In this document: piece by piece, positions 38,901-50,380 of the stretch
Layout of the letters: each line of letters opens with the position of its first letter
How positions within the stretch are numbered: position 1 is the stretch's first letter
Origin: Flectonema sp. DT1601
Lineage: Eukaryota; Euglenozoa; Diplonemea; Diplonemida; Diplonemidae
Direction of reading: 5' to 3'
Length of the DNA: 64,000 nucleotides
NCBI GenBank assembly: GCA_964019425.1
Contig: OZ025800.1
Coordinates: 631,501-695,500 of the forward strand
The notes under the pieces: model-generated
Databases searched by the model: none
What the model was told of the DNA's origin: nothing
What the model saw: the letters and a program-made list of their open reading frames with translations, nothing else
Program-made: the position numbers and the translations under genes

Positions 38901-41900
38901 TCGGAGTCCAGGGTCCAAGACGACTACCAACTACGCGGAGTGGAGAAGCCTTTGAATTTCCAAACAGAATTGTTGGAGATTGTACCAACAGTGAAGAGCA
39001 TCTTAATATCACTCCCTCTGTTGTTGAAGGTTTCAGAAGTTGGGGTTCAATGCAACTGCCAGATGTTTCTTCCTCATCATCATCTGCAGCTTCCAACGTT
39101 TCTCTACTCTGCGGACACAACAACGACAACCCAGCTGTCACTTGTTGACAGCGAAAAAGCGTCGGCTGAGTAATTTGTTTCAGCCATTGAGCCATTCGAT
39201 CTTCCCTCCTGCGCAACTGTTGATATGCTGCCAAGTGAGTACCTGTTGTTGATTTGATAAACTCTTGGCTAGCATTATAAAGACAAATGATAAAATTCTA
39301 AAGTAGTAAATACACACCGTAGAAAAACTCTTGGAGTTCCTTCTCGTGTTCAGAGAACCAGACTTTGAACTTACACGTTGACACTGTAGTACCATCAAGA
39401 GTACTGTAGCCATCTAATATACTGAACTTCCTCCTCTTGTCGTCGACGGCAAACACTTCCGACAGTACCGCAGGGGAATGGACTCGGTAGGTATCTATCA
39501 GGAGTCTTAGTATCAACAAAACCTTGTCGCGTACAACGGTCGGAGTAGTTGCATTCGTCTGAGCTTCGAACAACAAAAATAAAAGTCTCTTTAAGAAACC
39601 TGTGTCGCTTCCATTCAATTGGTGCAGCACAGCAGACAATGAGCACAGCATAGCATTCACACCTTCTTCGTAATTAAAGTCAGCTGGTTGCATGCCTGTT
39701 GTGTATTATTTAGATTAGACTAGAGTAATTGAGGAAGTGACCTCTATATAAAGGATGCGATGTACATACGGGGCATTAGTAACCAAAGAGCAACTCGATT
39801 CAACACTCCGCTCCAAATTACTTTACAAATATTCGGACTGAGTTGTTGTTGAGTGTCGATGGTACAGACTAGGTCGGTTACGAAAGTCAGAATTTTGAAA
39901 ACGGGTGTTGGCTTTCCGCTGTACATTCGAGTGACGACATAGTTCAAGACGTCGGTCACATTTTGAAAGTACGACTGGCAGCGAATGATGTCGTTGATGT
40001 CATTGTGAGCTCCCTGAATAAAAGCATTAACGAGTGCTATTTGATACTTCCCGATATCAGTTGGGTCTCGAGAACCGCTCCAATTTAACAACTTGTGGAG
40101 CATCTGTGTAGCGAGGGATCGCTTCTCTGCAAAGTTTTGGTTTCTGCGACTCCGACGACCTGGTGTAGATTAATTGTTTATGGAACTACAACAACTTACT
40201 CAGCAGGGAATATTATTAATAATAATTAGTAACCTATCGGTATTATTTCAATTACATAAGTAAAGTAACAAACCTGAGTACGGAATCACTTCCGGAGCGA
40301 GATCTCGTTCACGACAGAGAAGACGAAGGGCAGATGCTGCAATTTGAACCGCTGTGGACTTTTCGATTAAATCGGAAGTACCTCCCCAGGATGCTAACTG
40401 GGGTGATGGTGATGGAGGGAGGCCTCCGTCTGAGTCACTCCCATCAGATGGTTCTTCTTCTCCCTCACGTTTGTTCCTCGTCGTGGATGCTAAGCTTTGC
40501 GCTCCTACAACAGAATCTATCATTTCATCATCGTGAGTATAAATAACATCATCGTCATCAACATCTGATTGATCAGAGACATCACCTGCTGCTGTTGCTG
40601 CTGCTTGGTGATCAGCTTCTGTTGTGTTTGTTATTTTTCTTTCTTCACACTGAGATCGAAAGACCTTTCACAATAATAATTAATAACATACCTCCTTCAA
40701 CCAAGACAAAATCATTAATAATATCATCCGAAATCATTGAAACCATTGTTGGGAGTACCTCATCATTAAGACCTCCAGACTTACCTAATACACCAAATGA
40801 AAGATCAACAGCAAGGAAGACAGAGAAATCATCCTTTTGAAACACCTGAACCCATTTCGGGTACTGCAGACAACCCTTTATTGATCGAAGTGATGCTTCA
40901 CAGAGTTGCTTTCCGACGAGGTGTAATTCGTGTGAAGCTGCTGACAACCCAGGGGGTGGTGTCTTTGAATCCATACTTTTCGGACTAGGGAGTCCGAAGT
41001 GCTTACGGAGGATAATTAACATTCGGACTTTTGATATTATCTTCAGCCATTTATCACATGCACGCCGGCTCTCACCTTCCAAATAGGACGACATGCAGAT
41101 GGGATGTGTGAGTGCATCAGAGTGCGATATTTGATACCCGCGAGTTAGGAACTGAAATATGATCGGCAGTAAAGCTGTTTGTAAACCGGTCAAATCGTCA
41201 TTTGGACCAGGTTGAAAATCTGGTCTTTCAAGGTCTGCACGTCCATTACCCATTAACATTGTGAGTAAAACTCCGTGAATTTCTGGTTGATTGCACTGGT
41301 TGGATATCGATCTCGCTATAGCGCGGGAGATGTCGGAGTCGATCTTTTTAGGTGTCGAGCCGATAAGAAACTGAAGAAGCTGCAACAACAAGACAGCTGC
41401 AATTGGATGATCTTCTTTCATTAGTAAAGTTTGAATATTTGATAATGGAATCTTCTTCTTCACAATTGACAACAAGTTGTGAAGTGCCGCAAACTGCTGC
41501 TGCACTGACTGCGACACCTGATTAACATGTGGCTTGTGTTTCGCAGAGAAGCTTGGAAGTAAATCAACTGTCCCCAAAACAACACGAAGTAGTAGTACTG
41601 CTCGGTATGTTGCAACACTTGTCTTTGTTTTCAACAGATGTTCAATACAGTCAAACAAGTCACCAACAACAGCTTCAATAATTCCACTAGAACTGGTTGA
41701 TAAGATAGCAATCAAATCAGTTAGAACCATCACTGCTGACTTCACTACTGAAATTGATATTTTATCCGAAGAAATTATTACCAACAGCGGCTTCGCAACT
41801 TCCATTCCGTTTTGTAATCTGGAGGCTGCAATCCCTCGTAGTCTTGAGTGCGATAAGACCAAATGCAAGCGATCAAGTACCTGAGCCTTACTGCTCATCG

Positions 41901-44900
41901 CACATATTTCAGGGTCGAGTAGGACCAGTCTGTTTGTTTGTTTGTTTGTTCGCTTGTTGCTGGTCGTTGCCTGCTATTCACGCCAACTGCTACATTAGAA
42001 TCGCAGTGAACTAAACAAAAAGAAATAATAACACAAACCTTAACATCGGTAGTGATCTGACGATACCACATTTTGTGACAGCGACGTCCGCGAGATTCGA
42101 TAAGAGAGAAGGGTCTCGGGTAAGCACTTGAGGATATTTTTTAATTAGTCCTGCTATGGCGCAGAAGATCGAACTATCAGATGCAAAGACAGGATCAAAT
42201 GGGCCAGCGCTAACAATAAGAGATGAAGTAGCAGTGATTGCTTTAGAAACAGCCAACACAGTAGGTCTTCCAAGTGATAGCTGCTGACCTTCTGAAGCCC
42301 ATCCGAGCAACAAGTGAAGTGCTCCTCTCTGAAGTGCTGTCGTGGCGAGTGTACCTCCAGGAGCTGTCCAAATTGCATTCGTAACATTTCCAAAATATTG
42401 CAATTCTCTCATCACTACTCCGATACATAAACAAACTACTGGAGCTCCTTGATCAGATCCTGATGATGGCATTAGAAGACAAAAAGTATTTGAATGTTGT
42501 CGCGGACTGTTTTCAGAGTTGGCGACTGGCCAGTCTTCTGCCGGCCAATGGATACGCTCAGAAGTTAAGAGGCGAAGACCAATTTCCGGAATCGTATCTC
42601 TTGTGAGTAGATCTCTTTGAAAGTCACGAACATCACCAAGGTCTGAGAATCTATAATCCCCCAAGTATGAAGGTCCTAATAAATGAATTACTTCTGCTGA
42701 ATGAGGTGATAACACGGAACTGATAACTCTCAAATTCGCAACATCAAGACGGCCGTTAATATTAAAAGGACCTGAGTACGGGTCTGATGCTCGAGGTATT
42801 CCCCACCCACACGAGAGCTCAATTTCATTTGCATTTTGAACTAAAGTTGGGTACCCAAGACTTAATTTCTGTCTTTGAATACCATTTACGTGTAATGTTA
42901 GTTCACTGCTGTGTTTTGATAAAAGTTTTGATGCTTTTTGGTGAGTCAGTACGACTGAGTACCAAGTATTTGGTTCAAATGTGAAATCAATGAAGTGATG
43001 GAGTTGTGGGTTTGCTGAAGGTACGGAAATTGGATCAGAAACATCCAACAGATTGGACACCAGAAACAAATGGCCATCATTTCCAATACCAAATTGATAA
43101 AATAATCTATCCCTTCTGGCTCGTAGTAAGACTGGTCCTGATTTACTGTTCTCTTCATTTTTAAAATATTGAAACCAAATAGCGATTGTAAACCCACTAC
43201 TACTACCAACTGTAACATCTCTTGACTTCATATTTAAATAAACATTTGAACATCCACCAGTAAATGACATGTGATTAGTTCTCACTTGTTTTATTTCATC
43301 TCTTTTTAAGGCAGCCAAGCAGTCAGCTGCTTTCTCCAACCAGTTCACAGGACCAGGGGGGTGGTTCATAAATCCAGCGAGTTTCTTTAAGTTGCTGGAC
43401 TGGTGCCACGAAGCCAAGGCGTCGGGAAGTATATTTTTGAGAACAGAATATTTTTTGTATTTTTCATAATTACGAGTCGCCGGATCTGGGGATTCAGGTG
43501 TAAAGTAGTCCAGAAGACCTTCTTCATCAATGTCATCGTCATCTCTTGAGAACCATTCCTTCTCAGATAACTCAACGACTGCGTTAGCAGAGCAAACATC
43601 AAGAGGAATTAAAATCGGAATATTCCTCTCCTTCGTAAGTAACTCGATGCAGTGGATTGCCTCTCCAAAATCTGTCGCATCCAATGAAGGAAGGATTGCA
43701 ATAGCTCCGGACAATGCTGCTGGAAATACTACGTGTCGATTTCTGTTTTTTTTTTTTTTTTTTTAATCCTTAAACTATTCCTCCTCTCAATTCAACATAA
43801 AAAAAAGAAAATAAAAAAAAGAAAAATGAGATATTTCTTCGTCGCTAATTATACACAACCGACATTATATTGAAGGTTTGCTGAGCCACATTTCTTTCTA
43901 ATTTACAAATAATATTTATAAAAGCATACTTAGAGCAACTGGTATCCGGTTTAAGAAGACTGATACGTGTTGTGTTCCCAGACTCGAATTGATGTAATTC
44001 ATCAACAAGTTCTTCGTGAGAGTTGAGAGTTAGCCAGTGACCAGTCGATGCCAGGATGAAATCGTAGAAGGCAGGGAGTGGAAATTGATAAGAAGCTCTT
44101 AAAGCCTTACCAGCACTACTAAACCCTGACATCTCAGGTGTGTAACGAGTGCAAATAGCAGTCACAAGAGCCCACGTTATGCGAGAAAGTATTGGTGCTG
44201 TTGGTGGAGGATCTGGTTCAGCATATGTCTTACCAATACCACTCAAAGGACGCAATAGAGATAACGCAAGTTGAACTCCGCCACAGCATTGGATTCGTTT
44301 TGAAATTGCGAAATTACTTTTAATCTCTGGATCGACTAGTAATTTATGAACCAACAACATACACTGTGCTACATGACTCCAATTAACTCCAACATTACGG
44401 GATGCGTTTGAAATATAAAGAAGAACTCCTTCTAAGAATCCGCTGGGGTCAGGGCTGGGAGCATCTAACTTTAGAACTGAAAATATCATTTTTTTAGAAT
44501 ATGATTGCAGCAGGTTCGATGAAAATGTTTCGATTAGATTTTGAATGCTATCACCAGTCGCCAGACTTCTAATGCATTCGAGTGATATTTTTGTTCCTCC
44601 AGAAGAAAGAACTATTGCAGTGCTGCAAGCTGAGTCAATACAGAGATGAGCATCGTCAAGAGAACCTCTACTTGTGTTACTCTCAAAGGGAAACTTATGT
44701 AATGCTTGAATAGTACCAATCACAACAGCTTCAATACCTGATTCATGTAGTAGTTGTTGATATGACGTATCAAGTTTTATAAACTGATGAAACATCTTAT
44801 AAAGAGACCACACAACTCTAAATGGTAACTCATTACTGTTAGTTCTTCTAACAGCTACTCGAATAGCGTCGTGAGGACTTTTGTCGAGTTGCTGAACACA

Positions 44901-46355
44901 AAACTGAATCAACTGAATAACTGAGACCTGACCAGTCAATTCATAACTTTCTAATTTTGCGAGAAGGGCTGCGAGTAGCGGCGTGTCTTCAGTTAAAATG
45001 TCATAATTAGAAATATCATCCATCAATGCCTTCATAATACATTCACATATTGCTTGCTGACTCGAACCAGGTACTTGAACTGCTATCTCAGGTAGCTTTG
45101 CGAATATCGCGGAATTCTTAACCAACTGTTGTTCACAACCTCTTCGCATTTTCGTATCGATGTATCCGAGATTGCAATATACGTGAATGACATCATCATG
45201 CTTTGTTGTACACTTTATCACAGCATCTACCAGTGTTGAGATATTGCTTATCAGTTCCTGTCCTGGTGATGTTCGTAGAGGTGTTTCAGAATCGCATAAA
45301 ATACGACAAATTGACAGCAGGCATCTCAAATGGTAGTAGGTAGTCGTCGCTGTTCCTCCTTCCTGCAATGACTTGAATACCATTTGAATTGGTCCACATT
45401 GAGCAAGTGACAGTTGATTCCCCTCACCAGAACTACACTTTACTAAGATGTTTGTTAGTTTTGGTAGTAGTAGTTCACAAGTTGAGTCGTTGTGATCACT
45501 TCTTAAGATGATTTGTAAAATTATTAAATTACAACCACTTCTAATTAAGTCATCAACACACGACTGATAACCTGACATCAACATCAGTGAATCACTAATC
45601 CTGGTGATCTGGTCAGAGTTGTTTGATCCTGTCAGTTGTTTTATTGTTTTCATAATTGAGTAAAGAAAAGAGACGATCAGAACACAACTAACATACCAAC
45701 AGTAGCATTTAAATTAACTCTCTCCATCAGTGTAACTAGTAATGATGGAACTGATACTGACGCGACTGAGTTGATTAATTTCATTCTCAAGTCGATTGTC
45801 TTCTTTTTGTCTTTCTGTCTGTCAATACTGCAGTACGCATTGAAGAGAGTTAGACACCAAATAAGTTGTTCTGATTCTAGGAGATTGTAAATAGTTACTT
45901 CAGATCCTCCCAATGCAGCTCGTATGTGACGGGCGAGGTCATTAGCGATTGTTGAAGTCAGTAGCTGTCCATCATCGAATACCTGTTTTGTATTGTTTGT
46001 AATCACACAGAACATAATGATAAATACTCATAATAATAAATAATAACATTCAAGTCTCACACACCGTATTGAATGATGTTCGAGATGAAAGAAGTCCGAT
46101 GGCCACCTCGGCGATCTTTGGAATTATTTTCCATTTGTCGTTAGAGGATTCAAATTCAGACCAAAGTTGCTTCCCTTCCGTAACCTTTTTAATATCTCCC
46201 CATCCAGTCTGTTCCTCTTCTTGAGAGTCTTCCTCCTCTTCAACAGGAGCTGAGTTGAGATCATCTACAGACGATTGTTTGTCGCGGGGCTTAGATCCGA
46301 AAGCAGCCTTCTTCGCAGACTTGAACATGCTCCGAAAGCCGCTCGAAAGAGACAT
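35947..46355 (-). CDS. Giant BEACH-WD40 protein (neurobeachin/LYST/Lvs family), 11 exons
   Basis: Exons: 46355-46065, 45982-45697, 45628-43855, 43742-42039, 41890-40692, 40618-40274, 40159-39770, 39695-39318, 39242-38783, 38712-37322, 37238-35947. All phases agree and the sum is 9,510 nt (3,169 aa). Residues 1-900 are ARM/HEAT-like helices. A concanavalin-A-like lectin domain lies at about 940-1145 (FTIAIWFQYF, ELTLHVNG). More helical repeats and an acidic/Gln insert follow. A PH-BEACH module precedes BEACH at about 2490-2775 ([28 protein letters not shown] in parts; HYSTPMMVLWYLTRLQPYT; VFFYLAYPGG; QIPRKLWQARHPKR). WD repeats end the protein (SGHSDGTVRQW). BEACH proteins act in vesicle trafficking, lysosome sizing or autophagy. 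The class (LYST, LRBA/NBEA or WDFY) is not resolved. An acceptor-like GGTTAGCAG lies 8 nt before the ATG. Confidence 0.93.
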
Positions 46356-46387
46356 CCAACTGCCTGCTAACCTCCCCTGCTAGCATA

Positions 46388-46680
46388 TTAGTGTCTAAGG
46401 TAAATAAAATGATAATTTAAAATAACAGATAGTTTGAGCACCCCACAACAAAGACCAGCATCATACCATATTGTTAACAAGTAAACACCTAAGAGGGAGA
46501 AATAATTAGCAACAAACAACAACTTAACCAACTTGACACTTCGAGGGGTAGCTTTGGAGATGAATGGGATCCATAAATAGGAGGACTTCGCCACTTCATT
46601 TGTCATATTTAGGGTTTGGGGATCAGTTCTACTCATTAATTTCTTACTGAATGTAAAACATTCGTCGTAACCTGCCATCT
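46388..46680 (-). pseudogene. Short frame with 14-3-3-like start (doubtful)
   Basis: Upstream of the BEACH start, a minus-strand frame reads LLEATLRYEEMAGYDE then LMSRTDPQTLNM. This recalls the first helices of 14-3-3 proteins (A..ERYEEM...). The frame continues from about 46720 without an ATG until 46680. It degenerates after SVKLVK and cannot hold the remaining 180 residues of a 14-3-3 domain before the BEACH gene begins. It may be a decayed fragment, or 5' UTR/leader sequence of the BEACH transcript. The resemblance may be chance. Confidence 0.2.
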
Positions 46681-46729
46681 CCTCGTACCGAAGTGTTGCC
46701 TCAAGCAACTTGAACTTCACGCGAGTTTG

Positions 46730-48134
46730 GTCAGTTTTTTTGCAATACCTTGTTTTTTATTACCCGGAATCCAAAAACAAGTTCCTCGAACAACAACGTT
46801 GTCACTTTTTTTGATCACCGTGGATATAACTTTTTTTTTTTTTTTTCGCTTATTTTTTTTTTTTTCCCGGTTTTTAATCAGTCATCTCCTTATCTATAAA
46901 CAAATCAAAAAGAAAAAGAAAAAAAAAGTCACTGGGCTAGCCATACCAAAATAAAGAAGTTAGACAGCGGCTCTGATGAGTGTCGTATCGCCTCAACCGC
47001 TGTTTTCTTTTTTTTTTAAATCCGAAAAAATATTGATTGACTCATGAGCAGTAACGGATATTCAGTAGTGTTATTTTATGTCACTTTCTGTTCATTCACT
47101 CAAATATTTTTTTTTTCCAAAAAAACAATTACAGCAAGAGATCGTCGAAACTAAATGTGTTCTGGACGTCTTTTTAGGAAGCATTAAAAGAAATTTTTCT
47201 TTTTTTATCTTATTTTTAAAGAAAATCTTTTTTTTTCGATTTTTTTTTTTAATTCATCAGTGACAGTTCGACTAGCAAAAAAATCAAAAAGGCGTAATTA
47301 CTACTACTCAACGCTCAACAAGTTTGAACGCAGAAGTGGACTGCGTCTCCGTGTACGAGAACTCCAGCTTCCTCGCAACATGTCGTAGGAATCAGAAACC
47401 AGTCAGCAACTTTGTGCTAACCAGATAATCTAATTCAAGTCGTTGTGGGAGGGCGCGCTTTTACTCCTTTTTTTCGTATAGAAGACAACGAAAGAAAAAA
47501 AAAAAAAAAAAAGGAAAAAAACAAGTTGGGTGGGAAATGGAAAAAAAAGTAACGAAAGAATAAGTTTGAATTTAAAATTCCACCCTTGAAGAGGGCAAAA
47601 AATAAAAATTAAAAAAAATTGTGACAAGTAACCCGTCTTAACTAAAATAACAAATGAGCCGCGTTCCTAGTCTTTTTTAGTTGACTTACTTTCGTAAGTG
47701 TGCTAGTAGCTGTTTGCTCCACCTTTCACAGTCCAACATTTGTTATTTTTTTTTGTTTTCTTAGTGATTGTTCTCACTTTCCTGTGTCTCTCTTTTCTTA
47801 TTTTAATTTTAATTTTTTTTGATTTTTTTTTTTTAAAAAAGGGAAAAAGGGGGAGAAAAAAAAGGAAAAAAAAAAGAAGAAAAAAAGAGCAAAGAAAGAC
47901 TGTCAGCAAGGGGGATACAACACCTGCGCTGTGCCCACGGATTTTTTTTTTTTCTTTTTTTTTTTTCTTAAAAAGTATTTCCCCCCCCCCCCATATATCT
48001 AAAAGTGTATTGTAATTGGTTAATTAGCTGTACCACTGTTCTCTTGTTGTTTTTAATTAATTAATTTATTTCTTGTTTTCTTTTTTTTTTTCTCTCTCAA
48101 ATTATCAATTTCCTATAGCCTCTCTCCTATCGCA
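46730..48134. other. 1.4-kb gene-free homopolymer-rich interval
   Basis: Repeated T- and A-runs (for example 46831-46847, 47491-47512, 47816-47885, 47941-47967, C-run 47982-47992). One balanced-composition patch at 47310-47430 shows no coding frame or RNA I recognise. Near 48060-48130 it presumably contains the TM9SF 3' UTR. Confidence 0.55.
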
Positions 48135-48427
48135 TTAGTCAATTTTAATACTTCCATAGATCTGCTTCACGAAAGAAAGTGATGCAAAGAATCCAACAGT
48201 TCCTAACATGAGGAATACGGCATAACATATAATTAACATGTATCCAAAATAAAATGACAGCTGCAACAATCCGTACATGTGAGATTCATCGACCCAGTAG
48301 TAAAAAGAATAAGCGTACATAAAGAATCCAGTTGCTCCACCAGACAAAATCGAACGCCACCACCAGTTGTGATCTTCAATTGAGAGTTGAAGGTAGGTGA
48401 GGGACACGGTAATGCAAGCAGTCACCT

Positions 48428-48461
<34 letters not shown>

Positions 48462-50084
48462 AATTTTATTAAATTAACAACCTCAACGCAAGATTGATTA
48501 ATAATAAATAAAATACATACCAACAACAAGATTCCAAACACCAGAAACAAGATGCTGTACGGAGTAAACAATTGATGTCCCCACAAGGACATATAGACGT
48601 AGTACAACTCAACATAAATCGCTGAAAATGGTAAGAAACCCGCGACAGCAACATGGTAAGCAGGAGCTCTCCACCATGGAGCCAGAGGGATCTGTCTAGC
48701 AACCTGCTTAGTGCGACATGGTGCATTCAGTGAGTCACCAGTGTGTTTACCAAAGATAGCACCTGTTTGTTGTTATTATAATTATGTTGGTTGGTTTGGA
48801 AATCTAATCACGGAATCTAAATAAACATACCTGCAAGGGTGAGAGGGAATGCTACCAATAAAAACAAAGCGAAGAGGGCAAATACGGTACCCGCTGGCAA
48901 TGCTGATGTTGAACCCTTCGCCCATGCGATTGAGTTGAGAACTGACCAGATGATAAAAACTGGAAGAACAAATAATCCACATGTCAGGAGAACATTGTGA
49001 ACCCATTGCTCACCTCCAAGCTTCTTGTAGAACGAACCTGACGTGTATCCACTGGCGATAGCAGTAAGAGAATAGATTACAATAATTGAAGCGTACATGG
49101 TACCCCTTCCATGAGCGTAAAAGACTCCAACAACAGATAACGTCAACATGAGTACGAAGATTAATAACAATTGAACTCCACATCCCAAAATAGAACAAAA
49201 TAATGAAGCGTGTGATGGGAATCTAAACACATCGGCGTGAATTAATTTCCAACCAGTCTCATCTGGTTCTTCGTTGTCGTACCTGTTGTTATTTATTAAT
49301 TTGTTCGAATAAGAACAGTACTGATGGATTACTAGAAAGTAACATACCTCTGAAAATCTTTCTTCAGAAGCCTACTTGTGATGAATGCTAAGAAACCAGT
49401 TAAGAGAACAACAAGAATAAATGAATTGATTATAGAAAACCATTGGATCTCTATCTCTTCAACGAATATCTCTTTTGGGTTACTCGAAGTACGATCTTCA
49501 AACTGCACGAATGTCTCAGACCACTGCGCTGAGTATGTGAACTTAACTTTCATTGGCTCTCCTGGTGTCAGCTTTACTCTGTGTGCAGGAGATGTAAAAA
49601 TCTGAGCTTCAATAACTCGATCACGATTGTAAGTAAAATTAAAATCATGATTAGTAAACAGATACACATTACCCTTTTGATCATATTCTCCGATGTATGC
49701 TTTCAGTGGGATCTCATCAAAGTACATACTGAAATGCCAAAAATGAAGAATCGATTCATTAAATGAAGTAATGTCTTCAGGAGTTAGGTTTAATGTACAG
49801 AGTTCTGTTGTTGGTACATTTGCTTTGAAATGTAACTTGTAGTTGGTGTAATATATCTTACGGGACCCTCCTAATACCTCACCCAAAGTTTGTGTTTTGT
49901 ACACCATCGAAGGTGGTCTACAAAATGCTAAATTAAAAAATGGATAACTCTCACTTGGGTTAGCATCCGGTACTAAGTGGTCTGCAAATAAAGCAATCGC
50001 CTCATCATCATCATACCGCTGGTCATCATGCCCATGACAGAGACCTACCAGGGCAGCAAACCAGACTATTGCAACCCTATTCAT
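48135..50084 (-). CDS. Transmembrane 9 superfamily (TM9SF/EMP70) protein, 4 exons
   Basis: Exons 50084-49348, 49282-48831, 48762-48521 and 48425-48135 sum to 1,722 nt (573 aa) with consistent phases. A signal peptide (MNRVAIVWFAALVGLCHG) precedes a luminal domain of about 210 residues typical of the family (YYTNYKLHFKANVP, NHDFNFTYN). Then come nine membrane helices with conserved stretches (DETGWKLIHADVFRFP, GSGYTSGSFYKKLGG-like SGYTSGSFYKKLGG, TRQVARQIPLAPW-like KQVARQIPLAPWW, YVELYYVYMSLWGHQ, EDHNWWWRSI). The C-terminal KID fits the KXD Golgi/COPI signal of the family. TM9SF proteins sort membrane proteins in Golgi/endosomes and affect adhesion. Intron 3 carries a 32-nt A-run directly before its acceptor. 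An acceptor-like TTATCTTACAG lies 12 nt before the ATG. Confidence 0.95.
48429..48460 (-). repeat. A32 run at the 3' end of TM9SF intron 3
   Basis: On the sense (minus) strand, 32 consecutive A residues stand immediately before the CAG acceptor, where a pyrimidine tract would be expected. The reading frame on either side (...GILLL | VTACITV...) requires this splice. Confidence 0.9.
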
Positions 50085-50380
50085 GTTGCTGATGGCCTGT
50101 AAGATAACAATTCATTTATTTATTTAATATTATTTTTACAATAAGAACAATACAATACAATTAGTATGCAGGAAATTCCGCACATCTCATATCCCACAAC
50201 AGGATAGAGGCAATAATGGAGTAGGGAAATAACTCTACAGTAATACACAACAATTAAAATTCATAATATTAGTAAGGATAAGTTTACAAGTTGGTCACAG
50301 CAATAAATGCCGAAATAGAATGTGTACGCATACTATAAGTCAACAATGTATTTGCACACAGAGATTAAACTGTAAGTTTA

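Noticed and set aside
47740-48015. Plus-strand Phe/Lys/Arg-rich frame
   Set aside because: Built entirely from T- and A-homopolymers.
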